Assembly: GCA_025456065.1 (NCBI GenBank) | Contig: JALOLH010000038.1 | Span: forward strand, 1 to 42,803 | Origin: Candidatus Nanopelagicales bacterium | Lineage (GTDB): Bacteria; Actinomycetota; Actinomycetes; S36-B12; CAIYMF01 | Direction of reading: 5' to 3' | DNA: 42,803 nt | Shown: piece by piece, positions 36,636 to 42,803 of the stretch | Position numbering within the stretch: position 1 is the stretch's first letter | How the letters are laid out: every line of letters begins with the position of its first letter | Position numbers and translations under genes: made by a program | The notes under the pieces: model-generated | What the model was told of the DNA's origin: nothing | What the model saw: only the letters and a program-made list of their open reading frames with translations | Databases searched by the model: none

Positions 36636-37239
36636 CGGACCCCTCCACCTGCCGCATCGATGCCAAGGGCCACACGACCGCCTCGACCGTGCCAATGATG
36701 CGCGATGCTGGCACGTTCCCACCGCCAGGGTCACCCAAGTGCTCCCGCGCGTCGGCCGAGTCGGCCCGATCGTCGCCGAGCAGCCAGTAGTGCCCGGCCG
36801 GCACCTCGATGTCGAAGCGCACCTGGTCGGTCGGTCGGCCCATGACGTGCGACTCGTCGAGCGGCTCGCCGTTGCGCAGCAGCCGGCCGTCCTGACAGCA
36901 GGCGATCCGATCGCCGCCGACGCCGACCACCCGCTTGACGAACACCGTGCCGGCGGGATCGTCCCGCGCGGCCCACAGGTCGGCCGCGTCGAAGAGCACG
37001 ACGGTGCCAGGGGGCAGCGCCCACCGGTCGAACCCGGTCTTGGCCACGAGGACCCGCTCGCCGGGCTCGAGGGCCGGGGCCATCGAGCCCGACCCGACCG
37101 TCCGCACCTCGGCCACCAGCGCGTGCACCCCGAGCACCAGCACGACGGCACCCGCGGCAACGCCGAGGGCCCCCAGCCGGATCCTCCGGTGGGGGCCCTC
37201 CGTGCGGTCGGTCGCGGGCAGCGGCTCAGCCGTTCTCAC
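36628..37239 (-). CDS. lepB: Signal peptidase I (first of tandem pair)
   Basis: A shorter paralogue of 203 residues next to the other lepB. It has an N-terminal helix ([22 protein letters not shown]), catalytic Ser52 in [10 protein letters not shown], Lys102 in [10 protein letters not shown] and [15 protein letters not shown]. The GTG start at 37239 overlaps the end of rplS by 14 bp; only a weak ribosome binding site is seen, so translational coupling to rplS is likely. The two copies differ clearly in sequence, so the duplication is old. Confidence 0.9.
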   Translation of the reverse strand: MRTAEPLPATDRTEGPHRRIRLGALGVAAGAVVLVLGVHALVAEVRTVGSGSMAPALEPGERVLVAKTGFDRWALPPGTVVLFDAADLWAARDDPAGTVFVKRVVGVGGDRIACCQDGRLLRNGEPLDESHVMGRPTDQVRFDIEVPAGHYWLLGDDRADSADAREHLGDPGGGNVPASRIIGTVEAVVWPLASMRQVEGSDE

Positions 37240-37576
37240 GCTTCTCGCGGATCTTGGCCTTCTTGCCGCGCAGCTCGCGCAGGTAGTACAGCTTGGCGCG
37301 CCGGACGTCGCCGCGGGTGACGACCTCGATCTTGTCGATGATGGGCGTGTGCAGCGGGAAGGTCCGCTCCACGCCGGTGCCGAAGCTGATCTTGCGGACG
37401 GTGAACGTCTCGCGCAGGCCACCGCCGTGGCGACGGATCACGACGCCCTGGAAGACCTGGATGCGGGAGCGGTTGCCCTCGACGACCTTCACGTGGACCT
37501 TCACGGTGTCGCCGGGGCGGAAGTCGGGGATGTCGGAGCGCAGCGAGGCGGCGTCGACGACGTCGAGCTTGTTCAT
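37226..37576 (-). CDS. rplS: 50S ribosomal protein L19
   Basis: L19 lies at the subunit interface. The 116-residue protein has normal length, with [56 protein letters not shown] and the basic ending [20 protein letters not shown] 37576 has AGGAAG upstream. It is separated from trmD by 251 bp with its own promoter candidate and hairpins, so it can be transcribed on its own. Confidence 0.98.
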   Translation of the reverse strand: MNKLDVVDAASLRSDIPDFRPGDTVKVHVKVVEGNRSRIQVFQGVVIRRHGGGLRETFTVRKISFGTGVERTFPLHTPIIDKIEVVTRGDVRRAKLYYLRELRGKKAKIREKRENG

Positions 37577-37685
37577 GGTCGCTTCCTGGCGGGAGCCACA
37601 GGTCGCCCGCGGACGTGGGCCGGATGGGCGCTGGCGCGTGGGTCGCGATGCCCCTGTGGCAGCCCCGCGACGCGACAGCCCCCCG

Positions 37686-37715
37686 ATTCTGCCACATCCG
37701 GCGGCCCCGCCCGAA
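37686..37715 (-). promoter_or_regulatory. Candidate rplS promoter
   Basis: -10 CAGAAT (37686-37691), 18-base spacer, -35-like TTCGGG (37710-37715). It would start transcription about 100 bases upstream of rplS. The AGAATCGG sequence resembles the rpsB candidate. Confidence 0.35.
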
Positions 37716-37737
37716 ACGCGCGCGACGGCGCCCTGGG

Positions 37738-37819
37738 CCGGTGTCCCGCCGCCGACGTGCTCGTCGCGCCGGTGCGGACACCCCGGTCGACGGGATGGGA
37801 CACCGGGGTCCGTATCCCG
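37738..37819 (-). terminator. Overlapping inverted repeats between trmD and rplS
   Basis: Hairpin CGGGAT...GGAC...GTCC...ATCCCG (37791-37819) begins nine bases after the trmD stop. A second perfect pair, CCGGTGTCCC (37738-37747) with GGGACACCGG (37797-37806), uses part of the same sequence, so the two structures exclude each other. A terminator with a possible antiterminator arrangement. Confidence 0.45.
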
Positions 37820-37827
37820 GACGACGA

Positions 37828-38562
37828 TCACCCGGGTGGCTCGTCGAGCAGGTCCGGGCGCACGACCCGCGTCCGCTCGAGCGACTGCTCGCGCCGCCAC
37901 CGCGCGACGGCGGCGTGGTCGCCGGAGGTGAGCACCTCCGGCACGGCCAGGCCCTCCCACACCGGTGGCCGGGTGAACACCGGGCCCTCGAGCAGGCCCT
38001 CCATGCCGCCCGCCGCGAACGAGTCGTCGGCGTGGCTGGCCTCGTTGCCGAGCACACCGGGCACGAGCCTGGCGACTGCCTCGACCATGACGAGCACGGC
38101 GGCCTCGGCGCCGGCCAGCACGTAGTCGCCGATCGACACCTCGTCGACGACCACGGCCCGGCCGCCGGCGGTCAGCCCGCGGGCCCAGGGCACGACCCTG
38201 GCGTCGATGCCCTCGTAGCGCCCGCAGGCGAAGACCAGCCTGGGCTCGACCGACCACGCGTCCGCCGTGGCCTGCGTGAACGGCCGGCCGCTCGGCGTGG
38301 GCACGACCAGCCGCACCGGTGCGGCAGGGTCGCCCAGCGCCAGGACGTGGCGCAGCGCCTCGCCCCACGGCTCGGGCCGCATGACCATGCCGGGCCCTCC
38401 CCCGTACGGGGCGTCGTCGACGGTGCGGTGCCGGTCGTGGGTGAAGTCGCGCAGGTCGTGGATCGCGAGGTCGATCAGGCCGTCGGCGATCGCGCGACCC
38501 ACCAGCGACAGGCGCAGCGGGGCGAGGTACTCCCCGAAGATCGTGACGACGTCGATGCGCAC
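37828..38562 (-). CDS. trmD: tRNA (guanine-N1-)-methyltransferase
   Basis: Methylates G37 of tRNAs to prevent frameshifting. The 244-residue protein carries [72 protein letters not shown] and the C-terminal [28 protein letters not shown], including the knot-forming SAM-binding loops. Start GTG 38562 overlaps the rimM stop by one base (TAGTG). Confidence 0.97.
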   Translation of the reverse strand: MRIDVVTIFGEYLAPLRLSLVGRAIADGLIDLAIHDLRDFTHDRHRTVDDAPYGGGPGMVMRPEPWGEALRHVLALGDPAAPVRLVVPTPSGRPFTQATADAWSVEPRLVFACGRYEGIDARVVPWARGLTAGGRAVVVDEVSIGDYVLAGAEAAVLVMVEAVARLVPGVLGNEASHADDSFAAGGMEGLLEGPVFTRPPVWEGLAVPEVLTSGDHAAVARWRREQSLERTRVVRPDLLDEPPG

Positions 38563-39119
38563 TAGGTCGCCTCGCCGCCCGAAGCCTCCGTGGGCACCGT
38601 GTCCGGGGTCGCCAGCTCGGCCAGCCCCTCGGGCAGGTCGAGCACCACGAAGCCGGCCGGCACGTCCACCACGGGGACCATGGCGCGCACGAACGGCACC
38701 AGCAGCTCGGGGGCGTCCGGCCGCGCCACGGCGAGCACGTCCTGGCCGGGCAGGTGCAGCACCTCGGCGATCGTGCCGAGCACCGCGCCGGCCGCCGAAC
38801 GGGCCTGGAGCCCGACCAGCGCCAGGTCGTGGTACTCGTCGTCCTCGCCGGCCACCAGGGCCACGTCGGCCTCGAGGACCGCTCCGCGCAGCCCCTCGGC
38901 CGCGGTGCGATCCCCGACGCCGGCCAACCGCAGCACGAGGCGGCCGTTCTGCCAGCGGTGCCCGTCGACCGTGACGCTCGCGGGCAACCCGACCCGGCCG
39001 GACGGGAACAGGACCGCACCCGGGGCGAACCGCTGGTCGGGGTCGTCCGTGCGCACCTCGACCGTGACCTCGCCGCGGATGCCCTGGGCCCGGCCGATCC
39101 GGCCGACCACCACGCGCAT
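38562..39119 (-). CDS. rimM: Ribosome maturation factor RimM
   Basis: Assists maturation of the 30S head by binding S19. The 185-residue protein starts [27 protein letters not shown] (RimM domain), then has the PRC-barrel linker [11 protein letters not shown] and [17 protein letters not shown], and the C-terminal [32 protein letters not shown] 39119 overlaps the stop of the KH gene by one base (TGATG), so the operon is tightly coupled. Confidence 0.96.
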   Translation of the reverse strand: MRVVVGRIGRAQGIRGEVTVEVRTDDPDQRFAPGAVLFPSGRVGLPASVTVDGHRWQNGRLVLRLAGVGDRTAAEGLRGAVLEADVALVAGEDDEYHDLALVGLQARSAAGAVLGTIAEVLHLPGQDVLAVARPDAPELLVPFVRAMVPVVDVPAGFVVLDLPEGLAELATPDTVPTEASGGEAT

Positions 39120-39382
39120 CAGCGCTCGTCGGCGTCCAGGAAGTCCACGCGGACCGGGCGGCCGCCGGAGATCGCGCTGACGACCGTGCGGATCGCGGTC
39201 GCCGTGCGCCCGCCCCGGCCGATGACCCGGCCGATGTCCTCCGGGTGCACCCGGACCTGGTAGGTGACCGACTGCCCCCGGTCCCGCGAGCCCCGGCGGC
39301 GGGCCCGGACGGACACGTCCTCCGGGTGCTCGACGATGCCCTTCACGAGGTGCTCGAGGGAGTCCTCGATGACCCCGCTCAT
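39119..39382 (-). CDS. khpA: KH-domain RNA-binding protein (UPF0109/KhpA)
   Basis: An 87-residue RNA-binding protein, normally between rpsP and rimM. It has [17 protein letters not shown], then the KH core with the [18 protein letters not shown] loop (the GxxG is GRGG) and [11 protein letters not shown] at the end. An Arg-rich insert ([11 protein letters not shown]) precedes the core. The start overlaps the rpsP stop by four bases (ATGA). Confidence 0.94.
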   Translation of the reverse strand: MSGVIEDSLEHLVKGIVEHPEDVSVRARRRGSRDRGQSVTYQVRVHPEDIGRVIGRGGRTATAIRTVVSAISGGRPVRVDFLDADER

Positions 39383-40029
39383 GCCGAGGGGGTCTCCTCG
39401 GCGGACGCCTCGGCGGCCGCGTCGGCCCCCACCGCGGCGGCATCGGGTGCGGCCTCGACGGCCGCCGCGGTCTCCTGCACCGCCTCGTCCGCGCCGGGCG
39501 TCTCGGTCGCCTCGCTGGCGGCGGACGCCGCCTCGGCGGCCTCCTCGGCAGCCCCGGCCAGCTCGTCCGCGCTCACCTGGGCAGCCGCGGGCTCGACCAC
39601 CGCAGCCGGGGCCGGCACCTCGACGGACTCCTTGGGCGCCACCCGCTCCGCCCTGGGCGGCTTCGGCTTCGAAGCCTTGCCGGCCTCCTCCGCCGAGCGC
39701 ACCGCGGCCTCGAACACCATGCGCTTGTCGGCCTTCGGCTCGGCGACGCGCAGGGTGCCCTCCGCCCCCGGCTCGCCCTTGAACCGCTGCCAGTCGCCGG
39801 TGACCTTGAGGATGGCCAGCACCGGCTCGGTCGGCTGGGCGCCGACCCCCAGCCAGTACTGCACGCGCTCGGAGTCCACCGTGATCAGGCTGGGCTCCTG
39901 ACGCGGCTGGTAGACGCCGATCTCCTCGATCGCCCGGCCGCCGCGCGCCGTCCGCGAGTCGGCGATCACGATGCGGTACTGCGGGTTGCGCGTCTTGCCC
40001 ATGCGCTTGAGCTTGATCTTGACAGCCAC
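39379..40029 (-). CDS. rpsP: 30S ribosomal protein S16 with long Ala/Glu tail
   Basis: S16 is an early-assembly protein of the small subunit. The core (residues 1 to about 85) is typical: [43 protein letters not shown] and [30 protein letters not shown]. The protein continues to 216 residues, against the usual 80-150. After a Lys-rich linker ([18 protein letters not shown]) the last 95 residues are almost entirely Ala, Glu, Val and Asp. The tail is not repeated at DNA level as in rpsB. Start is GTG 40029; the ribosome binding site GGAAGAG is rather far upstream. Confidence 0.95.
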   Translation of the reverse strand: MAVKIKLKRMGKTRNPQYRIVIADSRTARGGRAIEEIGVYQPRQEPSLITVDSERVQYWLGVGAQPTEPVLAILKVTGDWQRFKGEPGAEGTLRVAEPKADKRMVFEAAVRSAEEAGKASKPKPPRAERVAPKESVEVPAPAAVVEPAAAQVSADELAGAAEEAAEAASAASEATETPGADEAVQETAAAVEAAPDAAAVGADAAAEASAEETPSA

Positions 40030-40438
40030 TGTGTGTCGTTTCTCTTCCGTTGCGTGGGTGGGTCCGCGCGCTGGCATGGGGGCACCGGCGCGAGGGACCG
40101 CGTGGATCGCGCCAGCGTGGTGAGAGGGGCCACGACCGGCGCGGGACGCCGGCCATTGTGCCATCCGCGCCCACGAATGCCCAAAGGACGCGTCTGCGCA
40201 CCCGTCGGACCCGGCCGCGCCGACGCGCCCTCGACACCACCGTGCGCCCGAGTCCGTCGGATTCGACTGCCCCGAGGCGCCGGCGGACCAGCCATGCGCA
40301 CGAGCCCGTCGGTCTGGCGGTCCCGTCGGCCTCCAGAACGACGGTGTGGTGCCCGTTGGCCGCGGACGGCTGTGGCAGGTGCGGCGAGAACGACGGGATC
40401 GTGCGCGGATCCCCGCCTGCGGTCGTCCGGCGCGGCCG
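40030..40438. other. Gap between rpsP and the ycaQ-like gene
   Basis: 409 bp without a supported gene. It holds a possible rpsP promoter on the - strand (listed) and, just downstream of it, a CCGGCG/CGCCGG stem in the leader. Nothing else is recognisable. Confidence 0.45.
40155..40184 (-). promoter_or_regulatory. Weak candidate promoter for rpsP operon
   Basis: -10 CACAAT (40155-40160), 18-base spacer, -35 TTGGGC (40179-40184). It would give a leader of about 120 bases before the rpsP GTG. Confidence 0.3.
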
Positions 40439-41656
40439 TCAGCGGCGGGACGCCGCAGCCAGGCGCCCGGCGAGGTCTCCCACCGGGGCCACCACGAGGT
40501 CGGCCAGCCCGAGCCACCCCGCCAGCCCCCGCAGCTCGGCGACCAGCGCGGCGAGCGCCTCGTCACCGACCTCGCCGTGCGCGTGCGACGCCTGCACGAG
40601 CAGCCGTCCCCCCGGGCGGTCGGCCTTCAGGTCGACCCGAGCGACGAGCCGCTCCCCGTGCAGGAACGGCAGCACGTAGTACCCGTGCACCCGCTGTGCG
40701 GCCGGGACGTAGATCTCGATCCGGTAGCGCATCCCGAACAGGCGCTCGGTGCGGGGCCGGAACCAGACGAGCGGGTCGAACGGGACCAGCAGGGCGGCGG
40801 CGTGGACCCGCCGTGGGACGCGCAGGTCGGGCGTGGCGTAGGCGGTGGGCCACTCCGGCACCGCGAGCTCGACCAGCTCGCCGTCGGCGACCAGGCCGTC
40901 GATCGCCGTCCGCGCCTGCGCGACCGGCAGCCGGAAGTGGTCGGCGAGGTCCGCCGCGGTGGCCACCCCGAGGGCCCGCGCGGCGATCAGGACCAGAGAC
41001 CGGTGGGCCTCCTCGGGGGCCGGCGTCGGGACGGCCAGCACCGAGCGCGGCAGCACCGCCTCAGGCACCGCGTAGCGTCGGCGGAAGCTGCTGTCCCGGC
41101 CGGCCGAGCTCACCTCACCGGCCCAGAACAGGTACTCCAGCGCGCGCTTGACCGCAGACCAGTTCCACCCCCAGTGCTCCCGGCTGCGCTGCTCCTCGTG
41201 GGCGATGATCGACTCGACCCCGGCCGCTGTGAGCGGACCGTGCGCACGCACCACGTGGGCCACCTCGGCAACGAGGTCGGGCTGCTCCCGCCGGATGCGG
41301 ACCATGCCGCCCCAGGCGTCGTCGTGCACCCGGTCCATCCGCCAGCGCAGCAGGGGCTGGGTCGCGACGGGCAGCAGGGCGGCCTCGTGCCCCCAGTACT
41401 CGAACAAGCGCCGGGGGCCGCTGCCCGACGCCCCGTCGAGCAGCGCCCGGTCGTAGGGGCCGAGCCGGGAGAACGCGGGCAGGTAGTGCGCACGGGTGAG
41501 GACGTTGACGGAGTCGATCTGCACGGCGCCGAGCCGGCGGACGACGTCGACCACCTGACGGCTCGTCGGCGGCACCTCGGGGCGTGGGCGGTCGAACCCC
41601 TGGGCGGCCAGGGCGGCCCGCCGTGCCTCGGCCAGGGTCAGGCGGGTCCGGGGCAC
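40439..41656 (-). CDS. YcaQ-family winged-helix DNA glycosylase (interstrand crosslink repair type)
   Basis: A 405-residue protein of the YcaQ/AlkZ group (HTH_42), whose studied members unhook DNA interstrand crosslinks or natural-product alkylation adducts. The catalytic QxD motif appears as [26 protein letters not shown]. Further matches are [65 protein letters not shown] and [11 protein letters not shown]. The GTG at 41656 gives a start ([16 protein letters not shown]) with normal spacing to the QxD. It lies between ffh and rpsP, which are usually adjacent, so it looks inserted in the operon. The closest activity (AlkZ, YcaQ or other) cannot be told. Confidence 0.9.
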   Translation of the reverse strand: MPRTRLTLAEARRAALAAQGFDRPRPEVPPTSRQVVDVVRRLGAVQIDSVNVLTRAHYLPAFSRLGPYDRALLDGASGSGPRRLFEYWGHEAALLPVATQPLLRWRMDRVHDDAWGGMVRIRREQPDLVAEVAHVVRAHGPLTAAGVESIIAHEEQRSREHWGWNWSAVKRALEYLFWAGEVSSAGRDSSFRRRYAVPEAVLPRSVLAVPTPAPEEAHRSLVLIAARALGVATAADLADHFRLPVAQARTAIDGLVADGELVELAVPEWPTAYATPDLRVPRRVHAAALLVPFDPLVWFRPRTERLFGMRYRIEIYVPAAQRVHGYYVLPFLHGERLVARVDLKADRPGGRLLVQASHAHGEVGDEALAALVAELRGLAGWLGLADLVVAPVGDLAGRLAAASRR

Positions 41657-41697
41657 CGGGTCATGCTGCCATGCCGGGGCGCCAGCCCGTGGCTGGT

Positions 41698-41992
41698 CTC
41701 GCCGCCCCGTCGCGGCCCGTGAGTCGCGGCCCGCCGCAGCACCGCCGGCCCGTGCCCCGTCGCGGCCCGTGCCCCGGCCCGTCGCCCGTCGCGGTGCCCC
41801 CGCCGCCCGCCCGCACAGCCCGCCCGCCCGTGCGCGCGTTCGCCGCCCGCCGCTCCGCCGGCCGTTCCCCGTCGCGGCCCGTGCGCGCGTTCGCCGGCCC
41901 GTGCCCGTCGCGGCCCGTGCCACCGCCCGTGCCCCGTCGCGGCGCCCCCGCCGCCCGCCCGCACCGCCCGCGCGGGTGCGCGCGTTCGCCGC
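41698..41992. repeat. Imperfect GC-rich repeat array between ffh and the ycaQ-like gene
   Basis: About 295 bp built of recurring GTCGCGGCCCGTG and TGCGCGCGTTCGCCG words, each seen at least three times with small changes. There is no credible gene. The region starts 42 bp upstream of the ycaQ-like start codon and ends at the hairpin at 41994. Confidence 0.7.
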
Positions 41993-41993
41993 A

Positions 41994-42043
41994 TGATCCA
42001 TGTGGGTTGCGCGGCCAAGAAGCCGCACAACCCGAATGGATCA
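41994..42043 (-). terminator. Inverted repeat with 22-bp arms downstream of ffh
   Basis: Left arm 41994-42015 (TGATCCATGTGGGTTGCGCG...) and right arm 42022-42043, 19 of 22 positions complementary, six-base loop CAAGAA. It begins 22 bases after the ffh stop. Probably the ffh terminator, though without a T-run. Confidence 0.55.
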
Positions 42044-42065
42044 CCATCGGAGAGAGGGGGCCGGC

Positions 42066-42803
42066 CTACTTCAGCAGGTCCTTGAACGCCGGGGGCAGGT
42101 CGCCGAGCTTGGCCAGGGCCTCGGGGTCGAGCATCGAGGGATCGAAGTCGGCGGGGTCGCCACCGAGGCCGGCCAACCCGCCGGGCAGCGCGGCCGGGGC
42201 AGCGGCAGCCGCCGCCTGCTCCTGGGCACGCTTCGCCGGGTTGCCCGAGCGGCTCTTCTTGCCCCGCACCTGTGGCTGTGCCGCGCGGCCCTTCGCCTTC
42301 TTCGACCCACCGGCCCCGGGCATGCCGGGCATCCCCGGCAGCCCCATGCCCGAGCGCATCTGACGCATCATCTTCTGGGCATCGAGGAACCGCTCGACCA
42401 GCCCGTTCACCTCGGCGACCGAGACGCCCGAGCCCCGGGCGATGCGCGCCCGGCGCGAGCCGTTCAGCAGCTTGACGTCGGCCCGCTCGGCCGGGGTCAT
42501 CGACTGGATGATCGCCTGCACCCGGTCGATCTCGCGCTCGTCGAGGTTCTCGATCTGGTCGCGGATCTCCCCCATCCCGGGCAGCATCCCGAGCAGCTTG
42601 CCCAGGGATCCCATCTTGCGCAGCGCCTGCATCTGGGACAGGAAGTCGTCGAGCGTGAAGTCCTCGCCGGCGAGCACCTTGCCCGCCATCTTCTCGGCTT
42701 CCTGGGCGTCGAACGCCTTCTCGGCCTGCTCGATGAGGGTGAGCACGTCGCCCATGTCGAGGATGCGCGAGGCCATCCGGTCGGGATGGAACAGCTCGAA
42801 GTC
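42066..42803 (-). CDS. ffh: Signal recognition particle protein Ffh, C-terminal part (5' end outside window)
   Basis: The GTPase of the signal recognition particle. The frame is open to the window edge (DFELFHPDRMASRILDMGDV), so the N and most of the G domain lie outside. Visible are the end of the G domain and the M domain with FLSQMQALRKMGSLGKLLGMLPGM, NLDEREIDRVQAIIQSMTPAER and the RNA-binding GSRRARIARGSGVSVAEVNGLVERF. After the Met-rich MMRQMRSGMGLPGMPGMPG comes an extra tail rich in Lys, Ala and Asp (about 80 residues) that varies in the family. Stop is TAG at 42066. Confidence 0.96.
   Translation of the reverse strand, partial: DFELFHPDRMASRILDMGDVLTLIEQAEKAFDAQEAEKMAGKVLAGEDFTLDDFLSQMQALRKMGSLGKLLGMLPGMGEIRDQIENLDEREIDRVQAIIQSMTPAERADVKLLNGSRRARIARGSGVSVAEVNGLVERFLDAQKMMRQMRSGMGLPGMPGMPGAGGSKKAKGRAAQPQVRGKKSRSGNPAKRAQEQAAAAAAPAALPGGLAGLGGDPADFDPSMLDPEALAKLGDLPPAFKDLLK

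Noticed and set aside
41698-41992. Possible CRISPR array
   Set aside because: Repeat words are short, irregular and without constant spacing or unique spacers, and no cas genes are in the window.

Overview
The window is a very GC-rich piece of an actinobacterial chromosome. This is supported by strong G/C third-position bias, frequent GTG starts, the gene order ffh / rpsP-KH-rimM-trmD-rplS-lepB-lepB-rnhB-yraN-comM-dprA-xerC-sigma(FliA/WhiG) followed by M23 peptidase / rpsB-tsf-pyrH-frr-cdsA-rlmN, and an Arr-type rifampicin ADP-ribosyltransferase. The exact lineage cannot be settled from sequence reading alone. Long Ala/Glu tails on S2 and S16 and the mixed gene content would fit a deep or less-studied actinobacterial class.

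Left part (1-13106, mostly + strand) is catabolic. It holds the end of a class III aminotransferase, a small flavin split-barrel protein, a PuuB-like FAD amine oxidoreductase, a bifunctional PutA-type proline dehydrogenase / glutamate-semialdehyde dehydrogenase, and an MFS transporter with a frameshift. Then come a TesB-type acyl-CoA thioesterase and a two-domain GNAT acetyltransferase (- strand), diverging from arr. Glutaryl-CoA dehydrogenase and a class III (CaiB) CoA-transferase follow as a coupled pair that could activate and oxidise glutarate. Together these genes would feed amines, proline and glutarate into central metabolism.

Middle part (13148-23409, - strand) holds a propionyl-CoA-synthetase-like ligase, an MMPL-family exporter whose reading frame is broken at about 16980, its overlapping TetR regulator with a clear palindromic operator and a predicted leaderless promoter, a small two-helix membrane protein, a large membrane protein fused in frame to a lipoprotein-like domain, and phosphate acetyltransferase.

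Right part (23629-42803, almost all - strand) is the conserved housekeeping block: rlmN, cdsA, frr, pyrH, tsf, rpsB, an M23 peptidase on the + strand, FliA/WhiG sigma factor, xerC, dprA, comM, yraN, rnhB, two signal peptidases, rplS, trmD, rimM, KH protein, rpsP, a YcaQ-like DNA glycosylase, and the C-terminal part of ffh. Many of these genes overlap by 1-26 bases, as expected of a translationally coupled operon.

I did not find a CRISPR array, tRNA, rRNA, insertion sequence, prophage or obvious defence island. The most notable non-gene signals are: a 35-bp near-perfect palindrome ending on the start codon of the FAD oxidoreductase; a hairpin-rich leader before rpsB; long inverted repeats at 8832-8903 and 41994-42043; overlapping inverted repeats between trmD and rplS; and several GC-rich minisatellites between genes. 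The most notable protein signals are the repeated Ala/Pro/Glu tail on S2, the Ala/Glu tail on S16, and the membrane protein-lipoprotein fusion.
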